Shown here: positions 16,940-25,150 of the stretch, one piece after another
Layout: every line of letters starts with the position of its first letter
How positions within the stretch are numbered: position 1 is the stretch's first letter
NCBI GenBank assembly: GCA_002839155.1
Contig: PGXM01000004.1
Location: forward strand, 186,001-250,000
Reading direction: 5' to 3'
Source: Tenericutes bacterium HGW-Tenericutes-1
GTDB lineage: Bacteria; Bacillota_I; Bacilli_A; Izemoplasmatales; Hujiaoplasmataceae
DNA length: 64,000 nt
The notes under the pieces: model-generated
Seen by the model: only the letters and a program-made list of their open reading frames with translations
Told to the model about the DNA's origin: nothing
Database searches by the model: none
Made by a program: the position numbers and the translations under genes

Positions 16940-17517
16940 GTATTAGCGCATTAATTTCATTAGCTTTCACCGCTTTAATCATTGAAAACGTCATTTTGAC
17001 CCAATTTTTAGGAATTTGTCCTTTCCTAGGCGTTTCTAAAAAACGGAGTTCAGCCGTCGGTATGGGGATGGCTGTTGTCGCAGTAATTTTACTTGCGGGA
17101 ATCATCACTTGGACCTTGTATCATTATGTTCTATCTCCACTAAAGATGGAATATATGCAAACCATTGTCTTCATCTTAGTTATTGCAGCATTAGTACAAA
17201 TGGTTGAATTAATAGTCAAGAAAATTTCTCCCGCTTTATATAAAGCATTAGGAATTTATCTGCCACTTATCACCACAAACTGTGCCGTTTTAGGTGTTGC
17301 ATTACTCAATATTCGTAAAGATTTCGGATTTGCTGAAATGCTTGTTTACTCTCTCTTTATTCCTCTAGGTTTCTTGTTAGTCATTACCATTTTCTCAATG
17401 TTAAGAGAAAAAATTGAAATGGCTCCTGTACCTAAGGCCTTTAAAGGAACACCCATTGCATTAGTCGTTGCAGCGATTCTAGCGATGATTTTCTCAAGAT
17501 TTGGAGGCTTAATCTAA
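16936..17517 (+). CDS. rnfA: electron transport complex subunit RnfA
   Basis: 193 residues, six-helix membrane subunit paired with RnfE. Contains NVILTQFLGICPFLGVSK and LITTNCAVLGVAL, the two conserved Cys segments that share the intramembrane iron-sulfur cluster. Ends one base before rnfB. Confidence 0.96.
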   Translation: MSISALISLAFTALIIENVILTQFLGICPFLGVSKKRSSAVGMGMAVVAVILLAGIITWTLYHYVLSPLKMEYMQTIVFILVIAALVQMVELIVKKISPALYKALGIYLPLITTNCAVLGVALLNIRKDFGFAEMLVYSLFIPLGFLLVITIFSMLREKIEMAPVPKAFKGTPIALVVAAILAMIFSRFGGLI

Positions 17518-17518
17518 G

Positions 17519-17824
17519 ATGGATATTTTAATACCCGCATTAGTACTTGGAGCCATCGGATTTGTTTTAGGACTTTTAATTAATATTGTCAGTAAATATT
17601 TCCATGTCGAAGAAGATCATCGTATCGAAAAAATTGAAGAAATGTTACCAAAATACAACTGTGGCGCATGTGGATATGCAGGCTGTCATGATATGGCTAT
17701 TGGATTATTAAACAAAAAAAGTATCGTTAGCCAATGTAAGCCGATTAAAGAAGAAGCAAAAGTTGCATTAATGGCACATCTCGATCAACTATTCAAAGCA
17801 GAAAAAGAAGAATCAAATAACTAA
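17519..17824 (+). CDS. rnfB: RnfB, short form lacking ferredoxin domains
   Basis: Only 101 residues. One N-terminal membrane helix, then the RnfB-type 4Fe-4S domain with Cys48, Cys51, Cys56 and Cys73 (CGACGYAGC motif). Standard RnfB continues with one or more ferredoxin-like domains, each with two 4Fe-4S clusters, giving about 180-330 residues; here the frame ends 28 residues after Cys73 and a terminator follows directly. No continuation is visible in other frames. RnfB is the entry point for ferredoxin electrons, so this chain is missing its usual relay, or another protein supplies it. Last gene of the cluster. Confidence 0.88.
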   Translation: MDILIPALVLGAIGFVLGLLINIVSKYFHVEEDHRIEKIEEMLPKYNCGACGYAGCHDMAIGLLNKKSIVSQCKPIKEEAKVALMAHLDQLFKAEKEESNN

Positions 17825-17827
17825 TTT

Positions 17828-17856
17828 AAGGCGTTTTCCGTAAGGGAAACGCTTTT
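17828..17856 (+). terminator. terminator of rnf operon
   Basis: Arms AAGGCGTTTTCC and GGGAAACGCTTTT around GTAA, with wobble and one mismatch, ending in a short T-tract. Confidence 0.7.
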
Positions 17857-17890
17857 CAATATGAAAAGGTATTCACGCTCATTTTGGGTA

Positions 17891-17919
17891 TTGCTTTATT
17901 TAGTCAGTTAGACTATAAT
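17891..17919 (+). promoter_or_regulatory. promoter of FMN-binding-like lipoprotein
   Basis: TTGCTT and TATAAT (17914-17919) with 17-base spacing, 38 bases before the ATG, which has AGGAGG upstream. This strong arrangement suggests high expression. Confidence 0.7.
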
Positions 17920-17956
17920 AAATAGCGGTTAAACTATATTATAGGAGGAAAGAAAA

Positions 17957-18925
17957 ATGAAAAAAATTGGATTACTACTTTTAGTAGTATTCGCATCTGT
18001 AGCATTATTCGGATGCACCCAAGGTGAATTCAAAGTTGACGGTGAATTCATGGCTTTCGAAACTAGCGTACATTCAAACGGCGCTATGCAAGTCACAATG
18101 GTATCAGTCATTATCGAAAACGGCGAAATCGTTGGTTACAACATCGATGCTCGTCAAGGAACAAAAACTCAAACTGCTGGAGCTGACACAACTGAAGATA
18201 CTTCAGATGACGTTTATAGCTTCGCATGGAACACAAAAACCAAAAAACAACTTGGCGACGCTTATAACATGGTAACATACGGCAATGCTATTGCTGAATG
18301 GTATGTTCAAGCTGGACGCATCGAAGCGGCGATGCTAGCTAATGGTGTAGATTCTGTTACAACAAACGCTGAAACTCATGTTATTGATAACGTCGCTGGC
18401 GTTACAATTAAAGACGGCGGATACCTTGCTTTAGCAGCTGAAGCAGTTGAATTAGCAAAAGCTGGAAAATTCCAAGCAGTGGTTTGCTCAGGCACAGATT
18501 TATACATTGCTTCTATGGTTGTAGCTAAAGGCGAAATTTCTGAATTAGAATTAAACGTTCTCCAAAAGAAATCAGTTTTAGCTAATAAAGCTGTATTCGA
18601 ATGGAATGAAAAAACTAAACAAGAACTTGGTGCTGATTATGGCATGAAGGGTACTGGCGCAGCTTATACATTCGCTAATGGCGTTTGGACTGCAAGTGCA
18701 ACTGAAAAATCAGCTAACGAATGGTTTGAACAAGCTAACCTCATTACAAACTATGTAATGGAAAATGGCAACGTTTATAACTTAAGAGCAATCGGCGGCA
18801 GAGGTATCTCTGTAGACGGTTCAACAATCGTTGACGGTCTTGCTGGCGTAACAATCAAAACTGAAACATACATCGTTGTATTAACAGATTTGTTTGCTAA
18901 CGTTGCTAATGGTCAATTGAAATAA
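17957..18925 (+). CDS. lipoprotein with two repeated FMN-binding-like units
   Basis: 322 residues. The signal peptide ends in the lipobox ALFGC (Cys20). Two tandem units of about 140 residues are directly visible: FAWNTKTKKQLG recurs as FEWNEKTKQELG, EWYVQAG as EWFEQAN, and DNVAGVTIK (Thr150) as DGLAGVTIK (Thr299). The last pair sits where FMN-binding domains have the D-x-x-[SA]-G-A-T-x-[ST] motif; here Ala is Val and the final Ser/Thr is Lys, while the acceptor Thr remains. It may be flavinylated like the lipoprotein PplA of flavin-based extracellular electron transfer, or bind another ligand. Own promoter and strong terminator, directly after rnf. Frequent gct, gaa and aac codons also fit high expression. 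Confidence 0.7.
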   Translation: MKKIGLLLLVVFASVALFGCTQGEFKVDGEFMAFETSVHSNGAMQVTMVSVIIENGEIVGYNIDARQGTKTQTAGADTTEDTSDDVYSFAWNTKTKKQLGDAYNMVTYGNAIAEWYVQAGRIEAAMLANGVDSVTTNAETHVIDNVAGVTIKDGGYLALAAEAVELAKAGKFQAVVCSGTDLYIASMVVAKGEISELELNVLQKKSVLANKAVFEWNEKTKQELGADYGMKGTGAAYTFANGVWTASATEKSANEWFEQANLITNYVMENGNVYNLRAIGGRGISVDGSTIVDGLAGVTIKTETYIVVLTDLFANVANGQLK

Positions 18926-18940
18926 TCTAAGTCAAAATTA

Positions 18941-18967
18941 AAAGTTGTTCTTCGGAGCAACTTTTTT
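18941..18967 (+). terminator. strong terminator
   Basis: Arms AAGTTGTTC and GAGCAACTT around a TTCG tetraloop, followed by a T-tract. Confidence 0.9.
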
Positions 18968-18993
18968 CTTTTTGCTCAAATCACTTATTTTTT

Positions 18994-19002
18994 TGATATA
19001 AT
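18994..19002 (+). promoter_or_regulatory. extended -10 promoter of hypothetical gene
   Basis: TGATATAAT, 32 bases before the ATG; TTGCTC at 18972 is a possible but over-spaced -35. Confidence 0.5.
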
Positions 19003-19033
19003 GAGTATAACATCATTGTTTTGAGGTGAATGA

Positions 19034-19558
19034 ATGAACTCTACTGAAGTTATTATTCTTGCCGGTTCACTTATCCTCGTCAGCTTAATTGCTTATTATT
19101 CAATTAAATTGATTGTTGATAAAAACCGACATAATGCCATTTTAAAAATATTTAATGAGATTTTGCCCAAGGCTATTATAGAAAAATCAACTGAGAAATT
19201 TTATGAATATCATTTTGAGTATTGTGATAAATTATACTTAATCAAAGTATTGCCTTTTGATTTACATCATGAACTGATTATCACTAATAAGTATTATTGG
19301 TGTATGAATGCAGATTTAAAAGGTTGGAAAAGATCAACAGTTCCAGATTTATTTCCAGGCGTTAAAGAATTCGTTGATTATAGTCCTTTAACTAAGTTAA
19401 AAGTAGTAAAAATTGCGTTGATTATGCCTGACTGTCACAATATCATAAGGTATCTTAACGAAAGTGATGTTGCGAAGGTACTTCATTCGGATTTAGTCTA
19501 TGGAGTCTACTTTGTTAAGGCGGTTGAATTACAGAGTTTTTTTCCTAAAACTGATTGA
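19034..19558 (+). CDS. hypothetical membrane-anchored protein
   Basis: 174 residues, not recognised. One N-terminal hydrophobic helix (about residues 5-27) is followed by a charged cytoplasmic or external domain without Cys clusters or known catalytic motifs. The C-terminal part has the alternating hydrophobic pattern of a compact alpha/beta domain (KVVKIALIMPDCHNI). AGGTG lies upstream of the ATG. It stands alone between a terminator and a tRNA gene. Confidence 0.65.
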   Translation: MNSTEVIILAGSLILVSLIAYYSIKLIVDKNRHNAILKIFNEILPKAIIEKSTEKFYEYHFEYCDKLYLIKVLPFDLHHELIITNKYYWCMNADLKGWKRSTVPDLFPGVKEFVDYSPLTKLKVVKIALIMPDCHNIIRYLNESDVAKVLHSDLVYGVYFVKAVELQSFFPKTD

Positions 19559-19604
19559 AAAATCTTTACAAACTGAGTGATTTATAATATCATATTGTAT
19601 GCAC

Positions 19605-19680
19605 GCGCTATTAGCTCAGTTGGTAGAGCAAATGACTCTTAATCATTGGGTCCCCGGTTCGAGTCCGTGATGGCGCACCA
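19605..19680 (+). tRNA. tRNA-Lys (anticodon CTT), CCA encoded
   Basis: 76 bases with all four arms: acceptor GCGCTAT/ATGGCGC (one G-T pair), D stem GCTC/GAGC, anticodon stem AATGA/TCATT with loop CTCTTAA, so the anticodon is CTT (codon AAG). T loop is TTCGAGT. The T stem CCCGG/CCGTG contains a C-T mismatch at 50-64. The 3' CCA is encoded. A TATAAT at 19583 lies just upstream. The mismatch is the only oddity. Confidence 0.93.
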
Positions 19681-19691
19681 GCTTACAACCA

Positions 19692-19720
19692 AACACAATC
19701 CTTTTGCGATTGTGTTTTTT
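19692..19720 (+). terminator. terminator after tRNA-Lys
   Basis: Arms AACACAATC and GATTGTGTT around a seven-base loop, with T-tract. Confidence 0.85.
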
Positions 19721-19849
19721 ATTTTTTTAATCAAAATATGTAGTTTTTGTGAAGTCTATCGATATCAAGCCAAAGCTATTGACAGTCAAGTCAATAAAAA
19801 ACTATAATGAAACTATAGACTATATTATTCTATTGATGGTGGTGATATC

Positions 19850-22084
19850 ATGCTAAGCGTTAAAGATTTATTCAAGAGTTATACGGTCGGTGACTTCACT
19901 CAAAAAGCACTGAATGGTGTATCAATTGATTTCCGAAAAACGGAGTTTGTAATGATACTTGGACCATCGGGCTGTGGGAAAACAACGTTGTTAAACATCG
20001 TAGGCGGTTTAGATCACTATGATTCTGGTGATTTAACTATTTTTGGAAAGTCAACGAAAGATTTTAAAGAGAACGATTGGGATATGTATCGTAATAATTC
20101 AATTGGTTTCATATTTCAAACCCATAATCTCATTCCTCACTTAAGTGTTTTGCAAAACGTTGAAATGGGGATGACTTTGTCTGGCGTTTCAGCGACAAAG
20201 CGCCATATTCAAGCTAAAATGGTTCTCGAAAAAGTGGGACTAAAAGACCATATTTATAAACGACCTAATCAATTATCAGGAGGTCAATCACAACGAGTCG
20301 CCATTGCAAGAGCGCTGGCGAATAATCCAGATATTGTTTTAGCAGATGAACCAACAGGGTCATTAGATTCAACGACAAGCATTCAAATCATGGAGTTAAT
20401 GAAAGAAATTGCGAAGGATAAATTAGTCATTATGGTAACCCATAATCACGAAGTTGCTGATGCATATGCAACTCGAATTATTCGGTTAAAAGATGGCGAA
20501 GTTATTGATGATACGAATCCTGTTATCGATGAAAAAGAAACCAAAGTCGAATTTTCACTTAAAAAAACAGCAATGACATTTAAAACCGCAATTATCTCAT
20601 CAATCAATAATATTAAAACGAAATTAGGAAGAACATTGCTTACTGCATTTGCTGGATCAATAGGGATTATTGGAATTGGGTTAATCTTATCTTTATCCAA
20701 CGGATTAGATCAAGAAATATCGTCTTTTGAGCAACAAACCATTGCAGGCTATCCTATTAGTGTTACGAGTTCAAGAATTGATTACGAAAAATTAAGAACG
20801 TTAGGTACCACGAATTTAGAAAAATATCCGGAACAGGAATTCGCAACCGTTTATAAACCCGTGACGACTGCTTCAGCGTTTATTCCCAATGTCATTACCG
20901 AACAGTATGTTAACTGGGTCGAAGAATATGTCGCTGGCGAAGGTAAAAATTTAGTTGCTGGGGTCAAATATGTCCGTTTTATGAATCTTTCTTTGTTTAG
21001 AACCAATGAAGATGAAACCTATTCGAGAATTTATACCGAAGTCTCCACGCAGACGACGAATCCGACGCAAACATTAAATACGAGTCCTACTGGTCCTTTC
21101 TTTAATCGACTGCCTGAAGGTCAATTGATGAATAATAGTTATGATTTGCTTTATGGTAGTTTTCCTTCTTTGGAGAAAGTTGACGATAGTTACGAAATCT
21201 TACTAGTCGTCGATGATTATAACCGAATCTACGTTAACACCTTAGAAAAATTGGGATATACCAATGTAGGACTAGAAGAAGGGCAAAACAACCAATTTGA
21301 ATTTGATGATTTAGTTGGAAAAACTTTTAGATTATATCCGGGGACTTGGTCCAATTCTACCTCAGATATTAATGATTCTATCAATTTAAAAATATCCGGA
21401 ATTGTGCGTCTAAAAAAAGGTACGAGTGTTGGGTTATTTTATAATGGGCTAGGAATTCCATCAAATGTATTTGATTATCTATATGATTCTTTTCCGACCC
21501 AAGTTGGTGCTATTGAAAGTATCTATATTTATGCCAATAATTTTAGCGATAAAGATACAGTTAAAGAATACCTTGATTCTTATAATGATTTTTATGGATA
21601 TGACGAGGAATCCACTGAGCGAATTGAATACGTCGACTTAGCAGGAACATTCACCTCCATTGTTCGAGGGGTTTTAGATACCATTTCCATTGTCTTAATT
21701 GGATTTGCGGCCATTTCGCTGTTAGTTTCATCCATCATGATAGCGATTATTACCTATATTTCTGTACTTGAAAGAATTAAAGAGATTGGTGTTTTAAGAG
21801 CACTTGGTGCGAGAAAAAAAGATATCTCAAGAGTATTTAATACCGAAAATTTACTCATTGGATTTGTTTCTGGTTTTGTTGGAATAACCATTTCTTATCT
21901 TTTAATTATTCCAATTAACATGATTATTGAAAAATACGCCGATATGCCAAATGTCGCTTCATTATTACCATTACACGCAATCATTTTAGCGATTATTAGT
22001 GTTTTATTAGCTTTTATTGCAGGGTACATACCCGCTCAACTCGCAGCTAAAAAAGATCCCGTTGAAGCATTAAGAACTGAATAA
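19850..22084 (+). CDS. MacB-like ABC transporter, ATPase-permease fusion
   Basis: 744 residues. N-terminal ABC ATPase (about 1-225) with Walker A GPSGCGKT, Q-loop, signature LSGGQSQR and Walker B IVLADEPTGS; it belongs to the MacB/LolD branch. A membrane helix near 250-275, a large extracellular domain to about 610, and three C-terminal helices with FtsX-type sequence (SVLERIKEIGVLRALGARKKD). Such proteins act as mechanotransmitters exporting lipoproteins, peptides or toxins, or responding to cell-wall-active peptides. Fusion of ATPase before permease is the MacB arrangement, but no periplasmic adaptor is nearby. Monocistronic, ending at a terminator. Confidence 0.9.
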   Translation: MLSVKDLFKSYTVGDFTQKALNGVSIDFRKTEFVMILGPSGCGKTTLLNIVGGLDHYDSGDLTIFGKSTKDFKENDWDMYRNNSIGFIFQTHNLIPHLSVLQNVEMGMTLSGVSATKRHIQAKMVLEKVGLKDHIYKRPNQLSGGQSQRVAIARALANNPDIVLADEPTGSLDSTTSIQIMELMKEIAKDKLVIMVTHNHEVADAYATRIIRLKDGEVIDDTNPVIDEKETKVEFSLKKTAMTFKTAIISSINNIKTKLGRTLLTAFAGSIGIIGIGLILSLSNGLDQEISSFEQQTIAGYPISVTSSRIDYEKLRTLGTTNLEKYPEQEFATVYKPVTTASAFIPNVITEQYVNWVEEYVAGEGKNLVAGVKYVRFMNLSLFRTNEDETYSRIYTEVSTQTTNPTQTLNTSPTGPFFNRLPEGQLMNNSYDLLYGSFPSLEKVDDSYEILLVVDDYNRIYVNTLEKLGYTNVGLEEGQNNQFEFDDLVGKTFRLYPGTWSNSTSDINDSINLKISGIVRLKKGTSVGLFYNGLGIPSNVFDYLYDSFPTQVGAIESIYIYANNFSDKDTVKEYLDSYNDFYGYDEESTERIEYVDLAGTFTSIVRGVLDTISIVLIGFAAISLLVSSIMIAIITYISVLERIKEIGVLRALGARKKDISRVFNTENLLIGFVSGFVGITISYLLIIPINMIIEKYADMPNVASLLPLHAIILAIISVLLAFIAGYIPAQLAAKKDPVEALRTE

Positions 22085-22103
22085 ATTTATATAATAAAAT
22101 ATA

Positions 22104-22134
22104 TGCAATTCCATAATCACTGGAATTGCATTTT
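22104..22134 (+). terminator. terminator of MacB-like gene
   Basis: Arms TGCAATTCCA and TGGAATTGCA around a seven-base loop, followed by TTTTATT. Confidence 0.85.
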
Positions 22135-22210
22135 ATTATGGATAAAGTTTCGAAGAATAAACGGTTGTTTACCGTTCAATTTATCTTGTTTTAACCTTCA
22201 TGGCAAATTA

Positions 22211-22239
22211 TATACAAAGTATAAACATTGTGATATAAT
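22211..22239 (+). promoter_or_regulatory. promoter of Cys-rich protein/SPT/SDR operon
   Basis: TATACA and an extended -10 TGATATAAT (22231-22239) at 17-base spacing, 32 bases before the start. Confidence 0.55.
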
Positions 22240-22270
22240 ATCAACATTGTATTAGAAAAGAGGAATTAAA

Positions 22271-23077
22271 ATGGAAGACATTCGTTCGATTATATGGGAG
22301 ATTTTAGAGTCCCCATCCGAAGATAGAAAGACCACACCGCCTAAAATAGAAATGGTTGAAGAATTTGGCGATGTTGATTATGATGACATCTTTACTGATT
22401 TATTTGTTACTGTCAAAAATTTGCATGATTTTTATAATTTAGAAGTTGATTTTAAAGCAACTCAACTCCTTGAATCATTTTTACTCGAAACATTGGTCTT
22501 ATTAAAACAAAATCCAGAAGTAACGCTCGTAACTTCCAGCCCTTCACATGTTAAAGCAACGGCTTTTACACCTGAAGGAGAAAGCGCTGCTTTCATGTTT
22601 GATGATGCGGTTTCAATTAATTCAATGTTAGAAATTTACAACGATGCGCTTGCACAAAATAACTTGCCACAAATAGAAGCAGGTATCGGAATTTCTTCTT
22701 ATCAATCGTTAAGAGATGAACATGGATGCTGCTGTGGCAATGATTCAGAATGTGAATGTGGGGAAGACTCCGATTGCGATTGTGAAGGTCACGAATGTGA
22801 CTGTGAAGATCATGAATGTGATTGCGATGATCATGAATGCAGTTGTGGACATGAAGAGGATGATGATTTCATCGAAGATATCGATAACTTAGCTGAAAAA
22901 CTTGCTTTAATTGCTAATACCGATGACTTTGATCCCATTGTTATGAATGAAGGATTTTATGGTTTAATTTCTGACTTAGAAGAAGAAAAAACATTTATTG
23001 ATTCGAATTTTCAAAAAGTAATCATTGAAGCAGATGACTTAACGATTTTCCATGGGAATATCGTTTTAGAAGAATAG
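22271..23077 (+). CDS. acidic protein with Cys/Asp/His metal-binding-like cluster
   Basis: 268 residues, strongly acidic. The N-terminal part (about 30-145) looks like a folded alpha/beta domain ending in EAGIGISSY, a faint reminder of class III nucleotidyl cyclase domains. Residues about 150-193 form a low-complexity insertion with 13 Cys and several His in repeats of the type HECDCxD; 12 of the Cys fall in the form CxC or CCC. A further acidic, helical C-terminal part follows. The cluster suggests binding of soft metals (Zn, Cu, Cd or Fe-S). First gene of an operon with an SPT-like enzyme 25 bases downstream. Family not recognised; a metal-buffering or metal-sensing role is inference. Confidence 0.7.
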   Translation: MEDIRSIIWEILESPSEDRKTTPPKIEMVEEFGDVDYDDIFTDLFVTVKNLHDFYNLEVDFKATQLLESFLLETLVLLKQNPEVTLVTSSPSHVKATAFTPEGESAAFMFDDAVSINSMLEIYNDALAQNNLPQIEAGIGISSYQSLRDEHGCCCGNDSECECGEDSDCDCEGHECDCEDHECDCDDHECSCGHEEDDDFIEDIDNLAEKLALIANTDDFDPIVMNEGFYGLISDLEEEKTFIDSNFQKVIIEADDLTIFHGNIVLEE

Positions 23078-23102
23078 ATAAATAACTTGGGGGAAATTAA
23101 AA

Positions 23103-24326
23103 GTGGACTTATTTAAAAAGGTAGAAGAGTTTACCATCGTAGAAGATTATAAAAAAATCGGCGTTTATCCTTATTTTCATGCATTAGAAACAAAACAAGA
23201 TATTGAAGTAACCATGGAAGGCAAACGCCGTATCATGATTGGTTCTAATAATTATTTAGGACTAACGGGTGATAAAAGAGTTATTGAAGCCGGAATGAAG
23301 GCCATCGAAAAATTTGGTTCTGGTGTATCGGGATCACGCTTCTTAAACGGTACTTTAACCACGCATGTTGAATTAGAAACTGAATTAGCAAGATTTTTAA
23401 ATAAAGAAGCTTGTGTAACCTTCTCTACAGGGTTCCAAAGTAACTTAGGTATTATTTCCGCTATTTGCGGCAGAAATGATTTGATTTTCTGTGATCGTGA
23501 AAATCATGCTTCTATTTATGATGGCGCAAAATTATCTTATGCAACCATGGTCAGATTCCAACATAATGATATGGTTGATTTGGAAAGAGTCTTAGCTTCT
23601 GCTGATGATTCAAAAGGGAAACTCATCATTACTGATGGTGTCTTTTCGATGAGTGGCGATATCTGTAATCTTCCTGAAATCGTTCGTCTAGCCAAAAAAT
23701 ATGGCGCACGCGTAATGGTTGATGATGCTCATGGATTAGGTGTACTAGGTAAAAGAGGTAGAGGAACTGCCGAATACTTTGGATTAGAATCTGAAGTGGA
23801 TATCATTATGGGAACCTTCTCTAAATCATTAGCTAGTTTAGGTGGATACATGGTTGCGAATCGTGACGTCGTGGAATATGTTAAACATAAAAGTCGTCCA
23901 TTTATCTTTTGTGCTGCGATTACGCCAGCGAATGTTGCTTGTGCTTTAGAATCATTAAAGATTTTGGAAAGTGAACCAGAACGTCCGAAAGCGTTATTAG
24001 ACATCGCTCAATACGTTCGCACCAACTTAAAAGCAAAAGGAATTAAAATTCTTGAGAACTCCATCGCACCTATCATTCCAATTTATACTTACACAGCACT
24101 TAGAACATTGGTTGCTTGTAAAGTATTATACGAACGTGGCGTGTATGTGAATCCGGTATTGCCTCCAGCGACACCAGAAGGCGAATGCTTAATTCGTACT
24201 AGTTATACCGCTACGCATACTAAAGCATTAATGGATGAAGCGATTAACATTATCGTCGATGTATTGTCAAATCTTCCAGATTCTGAAGAAGAATTATTGA
24301 CATACATGAAAAATCATCATGAATAG
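23103..24326 (+). CDS. serine palmitoyltransferase-like alpha-oxoamine synthase
   Basis: 407 residues, GTG start with GGGGG nine bases upstream. PLP enzyme of the alpha-oxoamine synthase family (BioF, Kbl, HemA, SPT). The PLP Lys241 is in GTFSKSLAS, which is the SPT form; BioF and Kbl usually have GTLSKA or GTLGKA. Other motifs: SNNYLGLTGD, SGVSGSRFLNGT, CDRENHASIYDG with the stacking His, and VDDAHGLGVLGKRGRG. The start GVYPYFHALE matches bacterial SPTs as I remember them. SPT condenses serine with an acyl thioester to 3-ketosphinganine. No biotin genes are nearby. Overlaps the SDR gene by eight bases. BioF/Kbl cannot be excluded. Confidence 0.75.
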   Translation: MDLFKKVEEFTIVEDYKKIGVYPYFHALETKQDIEVTMEGKRRIMIGSNNYLGLTGDKRVIEAGMKAIEKFGSGVSGSRFLNGTLTTHVELETELARFLNKEACVTFSTGFQSNLGIISAICGRNDLIFCDRENHASIYDGAKLSYATMVRFQHNDMVDLERVLASADDSKGKLIITDGVFSMSGDICNLPEIVRLAKKYGARVMVDDAHGLGVLGKRGRGTAEYFGLESEVDIIMGTFSKSLASLGGYMVANRDVVEYVKHKSRPFIFCAAITPANVACALESLKILESEPERPKALLDIAQYVRTNLKAKGIKILENSIAPIIPIYTYTALRTLVACKVLYERGVYVNPVLPPATPEGECLIRTSYTATHTKALMDEAINIIVDVLSNLPDSEEELLTYMKNHHE

Positions 24327-25119
24327 AACCGTTATTGTTTCAGGAGCATCTTCAGGCATTGGTTTTGCAATTGCATCAACCTTACATGAAAAAGGCTATG
24401 ATGTTATTGGCGTGTCAAGAACGTATCCGAAACAATCCTATGCTTTTAAATATCAATTAGCTGATATAACCAAAGAAACAGATATCAATAACTTAGTATT
24501 AAGCTTAACTGAAAATTATAGTCATATTTATGCCTTGATTAACTGTGCAGGGATGGGAATCTCAGGCGCAGTGGAATATACGAAACTTGAAGAAATCAAA
24601 AAAATGTATGACGTCAATGTTTTTGGAACATTTTTAATGTCAAAAGCATTCATACCCCTTTTAAGAGGTTTTAAACAAGCTAAAATCATCAATATTTCCT
24701 CTGTAGCGGGAGATTTATCGATTCCCTTTCAGACGTTCTATTCTATGACAAAAGCGTCTATAAACGCATTTTCAAGCGCCTTAGCCCTTGAATTGAAACC
24801 ATTTGATATTTCTGTATGTTCAGTTTTACCAGGTGATACTCAAACGAATTTTACTCAAAACCGAGAAAAATCCGAAGTTATATCAGATGAGTTCTATCTT
24901 GATAGAATAAAACATTCCATAGAACGGATGGAAAAAGATGAACAAAACGGAAAAGATCCGTCATCCGTGGCTAAAGTAGTCCTTAAGTTGCTTAAAAGAA
25001 AAAGAATGCCTTCGAAAGTAACGGTAGGATTCCAATATAAACTCTTTGTTCTATTGAACCGATTATTGCCTACTCGTTTGGTTCAGTGGATTTTGTTTCA
25101 AATGTATGCCAAAAAATAA
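24319..25119 (+). CDS. SDR-family oxidoreductase (possible 3-ketosphinganine reductase)
   Basis: 266 residues. Rossmann motif SGASSGIG at the N-terminus, NCAGMGISG in the middle, active-site Ser in SSVAGDLS and the YSMTK Tyr-Lys pair. The C-terminal extension (about 225-266) is hydrophobic and basic (KLFVLLNRLLPTRLVQWIL), indicating membrane contact as in enzymes on lipid substrates. Its start overlaps the SPT-like gene, so the two are translationally coupled. Reduction of 3-ketosphinganine is inferred from this pairing; a general acyl-lipid SDR is the alternative. Confidence 0.75.
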   Translation: MNRTVIVSGASSGIGFAIASTLHEKGYDVIGVSRTYPKQSYAFKYQLADITKETDINNLVLSLTENYSHIYALINCAGMGISGAVEYTKLEEIKKMYDVNVFGTFLMSKAFIPLLRGFKQAKIINISSVAGDLSIPFQTFYSMTKASINAFSSALALELKPFDISVCSVLPGDTQTNFTQNREKSEVISDEFYLDRIKHSIERMEKDEQNGKDPSSVAKVVLKLLKRKRMPSKVTVGFQYKLFVLLNRLLPTRLVQWILFQMYAKK

Positions 25120-25150
25120 GGCCTAATTCTTTATGAATTAAGCCTTTTTT
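25118..25150. terminator. bidirectional terminator
   Basis: Arms AAGGC-TAATTC and GAATTA-GCCTT with one mismatched pair, T-rich downstream on the plus strand and A-rich upstream. It separates the SDR gene from the convergent protease gene. Confidence 0.85.

Noticed and set aside
17828-17856. cre site GGAAACGCTTTTC after rnfB
   Set aside because: The similarity comes from the terminator arm; it lies at the end of an operon and misses the outer consensus bases.
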